Shown here in pieces: positions 45,696-56,680 of a stretch of 64,000 nucleotides of DNA. The notes under the pieces were generated by a model. The model did no database searches, had not been told where the DNA came from, and saw only the letters and a list, made by a program, of their open reading frames with translations. A program made the translations under genes and the position numbers. Origin of the DNA: Buchananella hordeovulneris (GTDB taxonomy: Bacteria; Actinomycetota; Actinomycetes; Actinomycetales; Actinomycetaceae); NCBI RefSeq assembly GCF_001907235.1, contig NZ_MQVS01000005.1, forward strand, positions 62,001 to 126,000, written 5' to 3'. How positions within the stretch are numbered: position 1 is the first letter of the stretch; each line of letters begins with the position of its first letter.

Positions 45696-46523
45696 ATGGC
45701 TAAGTGGCAAGAACGCACCCCGGCGGCCGGTCGCTTCTGTGCGGCGGCGGCCAGTGATCCAGGCGGGGTGCTGCTCGCCCTCGACTTCGACGGCACGCTG
45801 GCGGACATCGTCCCGGACCCCACCGAGGCCCGCCTCCATCCGGCAGCCGCCGCCGCGCTGGCCCGACTAGGGCCGCACCTGGGGCAGATCGCCATCATTA
45901 CTGGGCGGGCGGTCACCACGGTGTGCCAGCTTGGTCAGCTACCGGGACGTCCCGGTTTGGAGCGGCTGGTGGTGCTGGGACAATACGGGGCCGAGCGGTG
46001 GCATGCCGCCGACGGCCCGCCCCCCGCCGGGCAGGCCTCTGACCGCGTCGCGGCGGCGCGGGTGGCCGTCGAGCAGGCGGCGGCAAAGTGGCCCGGCGTG
46101 CACGTGGAAGACAAGGGTAGTGCGCTCGTGCTCCACACCCGCCGGGCCGCCCAGCCCGAGCGGGCTTTCGCCGCCCTGCAGGGACCGGCGCAGGCTATTG
46201 CGGCCGCCCACGACCTGGTGTTGGAGCCGGGACGCTGCGTGTTGGAACTGCGGGCCTCCCGGGTCAACAAGGGTGACGCGCTGCGCAGCCTGCTGGCCGA
46301 GCTGCGCCCGCGGGCGGTGGCCATGTGCGGCGACGACCTAGGCGACCTGCCCGCCTTCGCCGCCGTGCGGGAGGCGGAACCAGAGGTGACAGGGTGTGTG
46401 GTGGTCAGCGGCTCGCCCGAGACCAGTGAACTGGTGGAGATGGCCGACGTGGTCGCGGCGGGCCCCGCCGGGGTGGCCGCTTGGTTGACCGCCCTCGCCG
46501 ACCAAATTGCGGCGGGCACCTAA
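45696..46523 (+). CDS. otsB: Trehalose-phosphatase
   Basis: A 275-residue HAD-superfamily phosphatase that removes phosphate from trehalose-6-P to give free trehalose, an osmolyte. Motif I is ALDFDGTLADIV, motif II lies around AIITGRAV, and motif IV is MCGDDLGDLPAFAAV with the catalytic Lys in SRVNKGDAL. AGGGTGG precedes the ATG. Transcribed away from otsA. No terminator is seen after it; the lipoprotein operon starts 83 nt later. Confidence 0.94.
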   Translation: MAKWQERTPAAGRFCAAAASDPGGVLLALDFDGTLADIVPDPTEARLHPAAAAALARLGPHLGQIAIITGRAVTTVCQLGQLPGRPGLERLVVLGQYGAERWHAADGPPPAGQASDRVAAARVAVEQAAAKWPGVHVEDKGSALVLHTRRAAQPERAFAALQGPAQAIAAAHDLVLEPGRCVLELRASRVNKGDALRSLLAELRPRAVAMCGDDLGDLPAFAAVREAEPEVTGCVVVSGSPETSELVEMADVVAAGPAGVAAWLTALADQIAAGT

Positions 46524-46606
46524 CCGCAGTGCCGGGGTAGGCGGGCGCTTGGCCGTCCTGGCGCGGTAGGCGGGCAGAGCAGGGCAGTACCCAGTAGTAT
46601 CCGGAC

Positions 46607-47347
46607 ATGGCACTGGTAAGCCGTGTTATCGGCTATCGAGAACGAATTGTCTACTTGAGTCTCGCAGCTGGCTGCTTGGCGGCCTGCGGGGGTGTCGAGG
46701 TGGTGTCGGCCGACGGCCCGCCAACTTTGACGCAGTGGCAGCCAGAAAGCACGGTGGTGCTACCGGAACTAACGGCTGCGGAAGAGGAAACGATGCGCAC
46801 GGAGTTATTGGAGAACGCGCGTCCTCCGGAAGCTGCGGGTCTGCCGATTCCACCGCCGGTGCGCTACGTCAGTGCTGAGGAAAATATGACAGTGCAAGCC
46901 GAGTGCCTGCGCGAGGCGGGCATAAATGTCAAGCTCCTGCCCGACGGTAATGGGCTCGAATACGAGGTCGAGCCGGGTAGCGAAGCGGATCGATTGGCTA
47001 ATTTGCACAGCTGGCTGTGCCTAGCCAAATATCCCACGCCGCTCAAACAACAGTGGCCGTTCACGCGCGAACAATGGGCGGTGCTCTACGAATACTGGGA
47101 CGGGTTCTTTCTCCCGTGCGCCGCCGTGCACGGGCTGGCGCTCGGCGAATCGCCGCCGTCAAAGCAAACGTGGATAGATGCGCGCATGGCGGGAGAAAAC
47201 GGGCTGGAGGCCCTCGCGTGGGATCCGCGCAAAGAACGGTACTGGACCGAGGAGGCAAAAGAGAAACTCGCCAACGACGACGCTAAACTAGCGGCACTAT
47301 TCCGTCAGTGCCCGGGCTGGCCCCCATCCCGCTACCTTTACCCCTGA
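46607..47347 (+). CDS. Lipoprotein 1 of a paralogous pair
   Basis: A 246-residue probable lipoprotein (candidate lipid Cys23 or Cys27 in AAGCLAACGG). The mature part starts with a WQPESTVVLPELTAAEEE helix region and holds four Cys conserved with its neighbour: in QAECLREAGI, SWLCLAKYP, FFLPCAAVHG and RQCPGWPP. It also shares TREQWAVLYEYW and WIDARM with the next gene. Base composition is slightly less GC-rich than the neighbours. First gene of a run leading into a tripartite ABC exporter; function unknown. Confidence 0.75.
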   Translation: MALVSRVIGYRERIVYLSLAAGCLAACGGVEVVSADGPPTLTQWQPESTVVLPELTAAEEETMRTELLENARPPEAAGLPIPPPVRYVSAEENMTVQAECLREAGINVKLLPDGNGLEYEVEPGSEADRLANLHSWLCLAKYPTPLKQQWPFTREQWAVLYEYWDGFFLPCAAVHGLALGESPPSKQTWIDARMAGENGLEALAWDPRKERYWTEEAKEKLANDDAKLAALFRQCPGWPPSRYLYP

Positions 47348-47360
47348 GCGAGGTGCCGCA

Positions 47361-48107
47361 ATGGAGCTAAGAAGAGTCCTGTTAATCACCCTGGGGGCCG
47401 TGGTGGGGCTGGCTGGCTGCGGGGGGAGTGTGGAATCGACGTCGGTGAGCAGGGTGGAGGCGGTGGGGGATTTGGCGGCGTGGCGGCCCGATACGCGGGT
47501 GAGTCTGCCCGAGTTGACGGAGGCGGAGCGGGAGCGGCTTAGGGTGGAAACGTTGGACGCAGCGCGAGAAATTTCGCCCGAACTGGAGTCTTTGCCGCTG
47601 CCGAAGGTGGTGCGGTGGGGCACGTTGGATGAGCCCATGCAAGGACTTTTTGATTGCTTGCTAGAAGCGGGATATGGCATCGAGCCGTGGCCCGATAAGC
47701 GGGGATATTCTTTTACTTTGGGGGACGGTCAAAAAATGGAGGACTACGACAGGCAGCACTGGCTGTGTCGGGCACAGTATCCGGAACCGGCCGAGCACAT
47801 GCGGCCCCTGACTAGAGAGCAGTGGGCTGTGTATTACGAGTACTTGACTGAGTACTTCATTCCGTGCGCGCGGAGTATGGGGGTGGAGTTTGCAGACGGG
47901 GAGGTCCCGTCCCAGGAGGCCTGGGTGGATGCCCGCATGAGCCCGTCTGGGGCGCAGGCACAGCCCGCTGAGTTGTTTTGGTTCCCCAACGAAGTGGGCG
48001 GTTGGAGCGAGGAGACCCAGCGCCGCTACCGGGAGGACCCAGCTTCCTTCGCCTCCATGTTCGCCCGCTGCCCGGCCATGCCGCCCGCCCAGTACTTCTA
48101 CCCGTGA
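47361..48107 (+). CDS. Lipoprotein 2 of a paralogous pair
   Basis: A 248-residue lipoprotein with lipobox VGLAGC (Cys20). Collinear with the preceding gene: WRPDTRVSLPELTEAERERL, FDCLLEAGYG, HWLCRAQYPEP, LTREQWAVYYEYLTEYFIPCARSMG, AWVDARM and FARCPAMPPAQYFYP. The four mature-part Cys are retained, suggesting two structural disulfides. It arose by tandem duplication followed by clear divergence. It lies 13 nt after its paralogue and 26 nt before the exporter adaptor gene, so it probably belongs to that operon. Confidence 0.78.
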   Translation: MELRRVLLITLGAVVGLAGCGGSVESTSVSRVEAVGDLAAWRPDTRVSLPELTEAERERLRVETLDAAREISPELESLPLPKVVRWGTLDEPMQGLFDCLLEAGYGIEPWPDKRGYSFTLGDGQKMEDYDRQHWLCRAQYPEPAEHMRPLTREQWAVYYEYLTEYFIPCARSMGVEFADGEVPSQEAWVDARMSPSGAQAQPAELFWFPNEVGGWSEETQRRYREDPASFASMFARCPAMPPAQYFYP

Positions 48108-48133
48108 CCGCCCGCCCGGAAGGAGACTCCCGC

Positions 48134-49224
48134 ATGGCCCGTAATGCTCCCCGCCGCCTCCTGCCTTGGCGGCGGCTCGTGGCCCTGACGATTGGCCTCC
48201 TTGTCTGCGGGGTCGCCGTGTTTTGGGCCGGGCTGCAGGTCGGCTCCCAGCAGCAGGACCCCGCCCAAGCCGCCTCCGCGCCCCTGACCGTCACCGTGGA
48301 GACCGCCAGCGTCGGCCGCTCCCTGACCCTGCCCGTCGTCGTCAAGCAAACTCGCGTCCCGGTGGGCGGCAACCTCGCTGCGGGGGTGCTGACCAAACTC
48401 GGCACGCCCGGCTCGTACGCCTCCGGGGACGTGCTCTACGCGGTCGACGGGCGCGACATCTACGCCGCCCCCGGCAAGACCCCGTTTTACCGTCCCCTCG
48501 CCAAAGACGCCAAAGGCGACGACGTGCTGGCCCTCAACCAGATGCTCGTTGACCTCGGCTACCTCGACTACGCCGACGACAAATTCGACGTCTACACCGA
48601 GGACGCCGTCAAACGCTGGCAGCGCGACGCAGGCCAGGAACCCACCGGCACCATCGCCCGCGGGGAACTGGTCGCCATCCCTACCCTGCCGCGCGCCATC
48701 TACTTCGATCCCGAGATCGGGCGCGTCGGGACCTTGCTCAGCGAGGGGCAAAACCTCGTGCTCACCCTCACCGGGGAACCAGAGTTCCAGCTACCCCTGA
48801 CCGACCAGCAGCGTGCCACCGTGCTGTCCGGCATGCAGGTGGCCGTCACCGACGGCACCAACACCTGGCCCGCCGTCATCGGCGAGCAAGGCACCCCCAG
48901 CGACGGGGTCGTACCCTACCTGCTGACCGCCCCCGACGGCGGCACCGTCTGCGGCAACCAATGCAACCTCCTGCCGCCCGAACCCACCGTCTCCCTCCTC
49001 GGCGAGGTCGAGATAGTCCCCCGACAAGAAGGCTTGGCGGTTCCCCTGGCTGCCCTCACCCTCGGCACCGACGGCACCGCCACCGTCACCGTGCAGGAGG
49101 CCGGTGGTCCCCGCGAGGCCCAAGTGCAGGTTCTGACGGTGGCCGACGGCGTGGCCCTGGTCAACGGACTGGCGGCGGGCGACGTCGTCGTCCTGGCCGG
49201 CCCTCCACCAACCCCAGGGCCGTG

Positions 49225-49225
<1 letters not shown>
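48134..49225 (+). CDS. Exporter adaptor with peptidoglycan-binding domain
   Basis: A 363-residue membrane-anchored periplasmic-adaptor-like protein. One N-terminal membrane segment (about 15-36) is followed by a lipoyl/barrel-sandwich-like region, a PG_binding_1-like domain (DAKGDDVLALNQMLVDLGYLDYADDKFDVYTEDAVKRWQRDAG, here from about residue 119) and a second beta-barrel half ending VNGLAAGDVVVLAG. This is the HlyD/RND-adaptor pattern used by MacB-type exporters in Gram-positives. A GGAG site precedes the ATG. Its stop overlaps the ATPase start (TGATG). Confidence 0.82.
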
Positions 49226-49874
<649 letters not shown>

Positions 49875-49878
<4 letters not shown>

Positions 49879-50960
49879 ACCCCACCGAGCTGCTGCGCAC
49901 CGCAGCGCGTACCGCCCGCCAACAGTTAGTGGCTTCCCTGCTGACGCTGGTGGTCGTCGGCCTCATGTGCGCCACCGCGCTGGCCACCGCCGGGCGGGCC
50001 ACCGCCACCGACGCCGCCCTGCGCGCCAGCCTCGACAAGGCCGGGGCGCGGGCGCTGTCCATCACCGATGTGAAGGACCTAGGGGTGATCAACTCCGCCA
50101 CCTTCACGGTGGTGCGCGGGTTGAGCACCGTCGAGCGGGCCGTGGCCCTCGGCCGCACCTACGACATGACCCTCGGGGCCACGCCCGGGGGCAACGCCGT
50201 GCCGGTGCGCCCCGTCAACGACCCTGCCGCGGTCGCCACCTTGACGGCGGGCCGGTGGCCCGGCCCCAACGAAGTTGTGCTCGGTCCCGAGGCAGTCGCC
50301 GCGCTCCGCCTGCGCGGCCCCGTCGGCTATCTGGAAAGCAAGGGCGGGGACGAGGTGGCGGTGGTCGGTTTCTTTGCCCCGCGCCCGGGATTTGAGGACC
50401 TGACTGGCCTGGCCCTGCGCGGCTGGCGTGCGCCCGGCAAATTGACAGAGCTGCGCGTTATTGTCACCGACATTGCCGTGTTGCGTGACACCCAGGCCGA
50501 AATCTTGGGGAGCTTCGGCACGGTCGACCCACAGGCCTTGTCGGTCACCTCGCCCACCGGGCTAGCCACCGCCAACCAGCTAGTTGCCACCGAGTTGGGG
50601 GCCGCCAACCGGGCCGCCCTGGGACTCATTTTGGCCGTCGGGGCACTCTTCATCGGCATCGTGGTGCTGGCCGACGTGCTGCTGCACCGCCGGGAACTGG
50701 GACGCCGCCGCGCCCTGGGGGCCCGCCGCAGTGACTTGACCGCGCTGTATGTGGTGCGCACCTGCCTGCCCGGGGCCCTCGGGGCGGGCCTGGGCGCATT
50801 CAACACCTGGGCCTATTTTGCCAGCCGCGGCACCGATATTCCCCTGCCATTCGTGGGGGCGGTGGCGGTGTTGGCGGTCGCCACCGTCGCCGTGGCGGCC
50901 CTCGCCCCGGCCGCCTGGGCTGCACACCGCGACCCGGTGGCGGTGCTGCGCACCCCCTGA
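49875..50960 (+). CDS. FtsX-type permease of the tripartite exporter
   Basis: A 361-residue MacB-like permease with four membrane helices: one at about 20-43, then an external domain of about 200 residues, then three C-terminal helices (about 245-350) with a cytoplasmic loop HRRELGRRRALGARRSDLTALY. This is the minimal single-module FtsX form, in contrast to the two-module permease at 25.2 kb. Its ATG overlaps the ATPase stop. Confidence 0.88.
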
Positions 50961-51012
50961 GTGGAAAGTCGCGCCGCGCAGGCGGGACGGGAGAAGGCAG
51001 CCCCCCGCGTGG

Positions 51013-52548
51013 TCACCAGATACTGGCTAAGTCCAGAAATGCCACCTGCCACGTGGGGTAAAACTCGCCCCACCGGTTCACGCCCAAGCCAGCCGCCAAC
51101 ACCGCGCCCAGGCTGGCCAATCCCAGCCATACCCCGCGGCTGACCAGCCGCCACAGGCGGCGCGGAATGAAAACCTCAGATGCTGGCAGGGGCGGGCTGG
51201 CCCCGCGCTCCCGGTCGCCGCGCATCCGCCCCCACCAGCGGCGCCGCGCGAGCAGCACCGCCCGGGGGAAGGCCGCAAGCACGGTCAGCACCCCGAGCAG
51301 CCCCCACGCCGCCACCAGCACCCCTAGGTGACGCAAAGGTGCCACCTCCTCCAGCTTGGCCAACAGCCCGACGGGGGTCTGGGGGCCGCTTTCTGTTGGT
51401 TCCCAGTCGATGGGCTGCCCTGCCTGGGCGGCCCCCCACCAGCTCAAGAAGTGCGGCAGGCGCTGGCGCCACAGCGCCCAGGCGTGCCCGCCCGCGGGCA
51501 CAAGATCGCGGGCCACGTGATCAGCCTGCGGGGCCGCCAACGCGAAATGGCGCACGAAGTGGGTGGCGTCCCGGTCGTCCTGTGCGGCGGTCAGCCACCA
51601 ATTAACGGCCGAATGCGCGTCGCCCTGCACCAGGTGCGACAAGGTGTGGGCCGCGCGCAATTCGTTGGCCTGCGCCAGCCCTCCGATTTGGGGGGCGTCG
51701 TAGGCCGAGAATGCGGCCGCCGTGCCGAATTCGGAGGACCGCTGCAGCACCGTCCACACCGCGCAGTAGCCGCCCGACGACACCCCGCCCAACGCCCACG
51801 CCTCCCGGTCGGCCGAGACGTTCGGGAAGTTGGCCCGCAACATGCGCGGCACGTCGACCTGCACCCACGTGCCTACCCGGGCCCGGCCCGCAAAATCGGC
51901 GCAGTCAGGCTCCGCCCGCTGGGCCGCATCCACGCTGAGGGCAGGTGCCACCACCAGCGTCGGGGGCAGGGCCCCGCTGTCGATGGCTTGCTGCACCTTG
52001 GCGGTGATATCCAGGTTGTAGAGCATCCCGTCGGGGGTGCCGGGGTCGCCGTGCAGCAGCAACAGCACGTTGTGCGGGCGCTTATCGGTGGGGGAGTAGT
52101 GGCGTGGGGTCCACACCCAGACGTCGTCGCTCACCCCGCTGGTAGGTCCCGCAAAATGCGTGACCTGCAGCTGCGCGTCGTGCTCCGTGAAATTGGTGTG
52201 CCACTTGGCGGACTTATCGGTGGTCGCGGTGGGTGTCAGTGGCAACAGCGCACTGGGCGCGGGAAGCTCCGCGCCTAACAGCTCCACGAGGTCTCCCAGC
52301 GTCACCGCCCAGCGCATCGTCTGGTTGGTGCGGGCCGCGAAGACGGCCACTACCAATACCTGACACAGCAGCACTGCGGCGAGGGCCGCCAGTCGCCGTC
52401 GCCACGTGCCCCAGCCGCCCTGGGCCGCCGCGTAGGTGCCACGGGTCGCCAGAAAATAGGTCGTGCCTAGTAGCACCGTGGCGGCCACCAAAACCAGGAT
52501 CAGGACAAAGTTGGAGGTCGCAATTTCGAAGGGGAGGAAACGACTCAC
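51013..52548 (-). CDS. Membrane-bound alpha/beta-hydrolase (esterase family)
   Basis: A 511-residue protein. Two N-terminal membrane segments (about 12-35, 50-72) precede an extracellular esterase domain (about 140-360) resembling antigen-85/esterase-D-like enzymes: VLLLLHGDPGTPDGMLYNL, a nucleophile motif LGGVSSGGYCAVW and a late VPAGGHAWALWRQRLPHFL that supplies the catalytic His. Two more membrane segments end the protein. The GTG start at 52548 is used. In related actinobacteria such proteins act on envelope lipids (inference). Convergent with the exporter operon, 52 nt apart. Confidence 0.8.
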   Translation of the reverse strand: MSRFLPFEIATSNFVLILVLVAATVLLGTTYFLATRGTYAAAQGGWGTWRRRLAALAAVLLCQVLVVAVFAARTNQTMRWAVTLGDLVELLGAELPAPSALLPLTPTATTDKSAKWHTNFTEHDAQLQVTHFAGPTSGVSDDVWVWTPRHYSPTDKRPHNVLLLLHGDPGTPDGMLYNLDITAKVQQAIDSGALPPTLVVAPALSVDAAQRAEPDCADFAGRARVGTWVQVDVPRMLRANFPNVSADREAWALGGVSSGGYCAVWTVLQRSSEFGTAAAFSAYDAPQIGGLAQANELRAAHTLSHLVQGDAHSAVNWWLTAAQDDRDATHFVRHFALAAPQADHVARDLVPAGGHAWALWRQRLPHFLSWWGAAQAGQPIDWEPTESGPQTPVGLLAKLEEVAPLRHLGVLVAAWGLLGVLTVLAAFPRAVLLARRRWWGRMRGDRERGASPPLPASEVFIPRRLWRLVSRGVWLGLASLGAVLAAGLGVNRWGEFYPTWQVAFLDLASIW

Positions 52549-52617
52549 AGGCGTATATTTTGCCTTCTCTACCAGTGCCTGCCTATCCGCCTGCGGTCCT
52601 ACGTAAATCCAGCGGGC

Positions 52618-55600
52618 TTAGGCGAAGGAAGTACGCAGGATCTCGGCATTTTCCTCCCGGTGGCGGGCCATGTTGCCCGCCGACGGGGAAGCGGCCTCCT
52701 TGCGGGAGATGAACGGCAGGCCGTCCCGCCCCAGCAGCGAGGGCAGGTGGCGCAACATGTAGGGAAGGGGGCCCTGGTTAGCAGGCTCGTCCTGCACCCA
52801 CACCAGCTCCGCTCGGGAGAAGGGGGCCAGGGCGTCCTGCAGCTGGGGCACCGGCAGGGGGTAGAGCTGTTCCAGCCGCACGATGGCGACATCGGTGCGG
52901 CCTAGGCGTTCCCGCTCGGCGGCCAGGTCGTAGTAGATGCGGCCAGAGCACAGCAGCACTCGCGTGACCTGGTTGGCCTGCGCCGCCACCGTCTGGTTAA
53001 CTTCGCCAAGCACCGGCTGGAACGTCCCGCTGGTGAAATCCTCCACCGCGCTAGTGGCCGCCCGTAGCCGCAACAACTGCTTGGGGGTAAAAGCAATCAG
53101 GGGGCGCCGCGGCCGCACGTAGGCCTGTCGGCGCAACATGTGGAAGTGATTGGCCGGGGTGGAGGGCTGACAGATCGTCATGTTGTCCTCCGCGGCCAGC
53201 GTCAGGTAGCGCTCAATGCGGGCCGAGGAGTGATCCGGTCCCTGCCCCTCGTAGCCGTGGGGCAACAGCACCGCCACGCTGGAACGCTGGTTCCATTTCT
53301 GCTCCGAGGAGGAGATGAACTCGTCGATTACTGTCTGGGCACCGTTGGCGAAGTCGCCGAACTGGGCCTCCCACAACACCAAGGCCTCCGGCATTTCCAC
53401 CGAGTAGCCGTATTCGAAGGCCAGGGGTGCGTACTCGGACAGGGAGGAGTCGTAAATGCTGAAGTCGGCCTGGTTCTCGGTGATGAAGTGTAGCGGCGTC
53501 CACTCGCGGCCGTTGAGGTGGTCGTGCAAAACGGCGTGGCGTTGCACGAACGTGCCACGGCGGGAATCCTGCCCGCTCATGCGCACCGGGGTGCCCTCCA
53601 CCAGTAGCGACCCGAAAGCCAACAGCTCGGCGAAACCCCAGTCGATGCCCCCTTCGCGGCTCATCTTTTCCCGCCGCTCGCACAGCTGCGCCAACTTGGG
53701 GTGCAGCGCGAAATCGGCAGGCACCCGCATGTGCGCCTGGCCGATCCGCTCGATGACATCCCGGTCGATGGCGGTGGTCCACCCGATCATCATCCCGGAA
53801 CCGAGGCGCTGCGATTCGGGGCGCTCCAGGCCCGCCACCGCTTCCGCCTCCGCCTGCCAACCGTGCTCCTTGGTCGCGGACAGGATCTTTTCCAGTTCGC
53901 TGTTGAAGTCATCAACCAGCGCCTGCGCTTCACTTTCCGACAATTCCCCCCGCCCGACCAGCGCGCGGGTAAAGGTCTCCCGCACCCCGTCCTTGGCGTC
54001 GATCACCGAATACATCACCGGCTGGGTCATTGACGGGTCGTCACCCTCGTTGTGCCCGCGGCGCCGGTAGCAGGTCAGGTCGATGATGACGTCCTTGTGG
54101 AACTCGTTGCGGTAGGCGAAAGCCAACTGGGCGGCGCGGGCCACCGCCTCCACGTCGTCGCCGTTGACGTGCATAATCGGCACCTGCAGGCCCTTGGCAA
54201 GGTCGGTGCAGTAGTTGGTGGAGCGCGCCGATGTTGGGCCGGTGGTGAAGCCGATCTGGTTGTTGACGATCACGTGGACGGTGCCGCCGGTGCGGTAGGC
54301 GTCCAGTTGGCTCATGTTGAGCACTTCGTAGACCACCCCCTGCCCGGCAAAGGCCGAGTCCCCGTGGATCAACACCGGCATGACCGAGAAGTCCCCGGTG
54401 GCCAGGCGGTCCTGCTTGGCGCGTACGACGCCCTCCAGCACACCGTTGACGGCCTCCAGGTGGGAGGGGTTAGCCGCCAGGTAGACCCGGGTGGTCGCCC
54501 CATCGGTGCCCGTGAAGGTGCCTTCGGTGCCGAGGTGATACTTCACGTCGCCCGAACCGGCATTAGTCACCGTCACCCCGGACTCGAACTCGGAGAAGAT
54601 CTGGGCATAGGACTTGCCGGCAATATTGGCCAGCACATTTAGGCGGCCCCGGTGGGCCATCCCGATGGCCACCTCGTCCAGGCCCTCGTGGGCGGCCTCG
54701 TCCAGCAGCCGGTCCAGCAACGGGATGAGGCTCTCGCCGCCTTCGAGGGAGAAGCGCTTTTGGCCAACAAACTTGGTTTGCAAAAAGACCTCGAACGCTT
54801 CCGCCTGGCCCAGCATTTTCAGAGCGCGGCGCTGCACCTGCGGGGCGAGCGGTACGTAGGGGCCCTCAATGCGGTCCTGCATCCAGCGGCGCTGGGCCGG
54901 GTCCTGGATGTGCATGTATTCAATGCCGATGGAACGGGTGTAGGTTTCCCGCAACTGAGAGAGGATGTCGCGCAGCTTCATGTGCGGAGCCGAACCGAAC
55001 GAACCGGTGGCGAATTCGCGATCCAGGTCCCAGATAGTCAACCCGTAGTTGGTCATGTCCAGATCTGGGTGCCGTCGCACCCGGTAAGACAAGGGGTCGG
55101 TGTCGGCCGCTAGGTGGCCGCGCGACCGGTAGGCGTGGATCAACTCGACGATGCGGGCCGGTTTGTCCTTCTCCAGCTCGGCGTCGTACTCGACGTCCTG
55201 CACCCAAGTCAGCACCTCGTAGGGGATGCGCAGGGAAGTGAACACCCGCGAATAGAAACCGTCCTCGCCCGTGAGTTTGCGGTGGATCAGCCGCAGGAAC
55301 TCGCCCGAGCCGGCCCCTTGAATGACCCGGTGATCGTAAGTGGACGTCAAGGTCAGGGTACGGCCGATTGCTCCGCGCGCCAGCGCCTGCGCCGACGCGC
55401 CCGCGAACTCGGCCGGGTAGTCCATCGATCCGACACCGACTATCACCCCCTGGCCCGCCATCAGGCGCGGCACCGAGTGCACGGTGCCGAGCGTGCCCGG
55501 GTTGGTCAGGGTGCAGGTGGCACCGAAGTCGGCAGCGGTTAATTCACCCCGGCGGGTGCGTTGCACCACCTGCTCGTAGGCCGCCACGAACTCGGCGAAC

Positions 55601-56481
55601 GTCAGCTCGTCGGCGTCCTTGACGGCAGGCACCAGCAGCTGGCGGGTGCCGTCAGGGCGCGGCAGGTCGATTGCCAAACCGAAGGCCACGTGTGCGAACT
55701 CCACCAGGGCGGGTTTGCCGTCGACCACCTGGTAGGCCACGTTCATGGACGGCATCTCCACCAGGGCCTCCACCATGGCGTAGGCAATCAGATGGGTGAA
55801 GGAAACCTTGCCGCCCCGGGTCCGGGAGAGGTATTCGTTGATCAGCGCCCGGTTTTCGATCAGCAACTTGGCGGGCACCGTGCGCACCGAGGTGGCCGTA
55901 GGCACACTCAGTGACTCTTCCATGTTGGTCACGATGCGGCTGGCCGCCCCCCGCAGGCGGGTGGTGGTGTCCTCCTCCACCTGGTTGGCCGCCACCGGCA
56001 GGCGGGTGAGATGGCGGCGAGCCGCGTACGGAGAAGTGGGCGGGGCGATCGCCACAGGCGGGGCCGGGGGCAGGTCCGAGCGGGTGGCGTCGGCGGGTGC
56101 CGCCGCCTGCTGCGCGAATTGGTCCGGCTCCGGTGCCGGGGCGGGCGCTACGCCGCGTGGGGCGGGAGGCGGCACCGGGGCGGGCGCGGCACTGCTCGGC
56201 GTCGCCTGCGGAGACGGGGCAGGGGTAGCCGAACTGGCGGGGGCGGGCGCTTCGCCGCTTGGGGCGGAGGGTTGCGCCGGGGCGGGCGCGGCGGTCTCCG
56301 GGGTGGCGGCCACGAAGCTCGCCAAGGCGGCACCCGCCGTTGGGGTGGAATCGTCTGCCTCAAAGTAAGCCCGCCACGCCGCAGGAACGCTGGCCGGATC
56401 GGCCGCGTACCGTTCGCGGATCTCCTCAATCAACCACTCGTTCGCGCCAAAATCCAGAGAGTCAGCCACGTTACCGCCCAC
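52618..56481 (-). CDS. kgd: Multifunctional 2-oxoglutarate metabolism enzyme (fused E1-E2 type)
   Basis: A 1287-residue TCA-cycle enzyme in which an E2-like acyltransferase core is fused to 2-oxoglutarate dehydrogenase E1. Order: short N-terminal helix (FGANEWLIEEIRERY), a Pro/Ala-rich disordered linker (about 50-145), an E2 catalytic domain (about 165-420, with DHRVIQGAGSGEFLRLIH near residue 383) without a lipoyl domain, then thiamine-diphosphate E1 domains (GMAHRGRLNVLANI near 608, NQIGFTTGPTSARST, AEDNMTICQPSTPANHFHMLRRQ). The start is GTG 56481; a second GTG 12 nt later is possible. This architecture is actinobacterial. Confidence 0.95.
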   Translation of the reverse strand: MGGNVADSLDFGANEWLIEEIRERYAADPASVPAAWRAYFEADDSTPTAGAALASFVAATPETAAPAPAQPSAPSGEAPAPASSATPAPSPQATPSSAAPAPVPPPAPRGVAPAPAPEPDQFAQQAAAPADATRSDLPPAPPVAIAPPTSPYAARRHLTRLPVAANQVEEDTTTRLRGAASRIVTNMEESLSVPTATSVRTVPAKLLIENRALINEYLSRTRGGKVSFTHLIAYAMVEALVEMPSMNVAYQVVDGKPALVEFAHVAFGLAIDLPRPDGTRQLLVPAVKDADELTFAEFVAAYEQVVQRTRRGELTAADFGATCTLTNPGTLGTVHSVPRLMAGQGVIVGVGSMDYPAEFAGASAQALARGAIGRTLTLTSTYDHRVIQGAGSGEFLRLIHRKLTGEDGFYSRVFTSLRIPYEVLTWVQDVEYDAELEKDKPARIVELIHAYRSRGHLAADTDPLSYRVRRHPDLDMTNYGLTIWDLDREFATGSFGSAPHMKLRDILSQLRETYTRSIGIEYMHIQDPAQRRWMQDRIEGPYVPLAPQVQRRALKMLGQAEAFEVFLQTKFVGQKRFSLEGGESLIPLLDRLLDEAAHEGLDEVAIGMAHRGRLNVLANIAGKSYAQIFSEFESGVTVTNAGSGDVKYHLGTEGTFTGTDGATTRVYLAANPSHLEAVNGVLEGVVRAKQDRLATGDFSVMPVLIHGDSAFAGQGVVYEVLNMSQLDAYRTGGTVHVIVNNQIGFTTGPTSARSTNYCTDLAKGLQVPIMHVNGDDVEAVARAAQLAFAYRNEFHKDVIIDLTCYRRRGHNEGDDPSMTQPVMYSVIDAKDGVRETFTRALVGRGELSESEAQALVDDFNSELEKILSATKEHGWQAEAEAVAGLERPESQRLGSGMMIGWTTAIDRDVIERIGQAHMRVPADFALHPKLAQLCERREKMSREGGIDWGFAELLAFGSLLVEGTPVRMSGQDSRRGTFVQRHAVLHDHLNGREWTPLHFITENQADFSIYDSSLSEYAPLAFEYGYSVEMPEALVLWEAQFGDFANGAQTVIDEFISSSEQKWNQRSSVAVLLPHGYEGQGPDHSSARIERYLTLAAEDNMTICQPSTPANHFHMLRRQAYVRPRRPLIAFTPKQLLRLRAATSAVEDFTSGTFQPVLGEVNQTVAAQANQVTRVLLCSGRIYYDLAAERERLGRTDVAIVRLEQLYPLPVPQLQDALAPFSRAELVWVQDEPANQGPLPYMLRHLPSLLGRDGLPFISRKEAASPSAGNMARHREENAEILRTSFA

Positions 56482-56680
56482 TTTCGCTGCGCGCCGCCTT
56501 GGCGCTGGTTACAAGCCTATGCCCTCCAGCACGCGCAACACGCCGCTTTTGGGACTTCCGGCCTAGTTAAGCTTGCCGAAAGAGGGCCTGCCCCGCAACC
56601 GGATTGGCCAGGTAACATCGCCTCATCATGAAAGGCCCTCGACATTCGCGCCCACTAGTTACCACTAGCCAAGGCCCCCA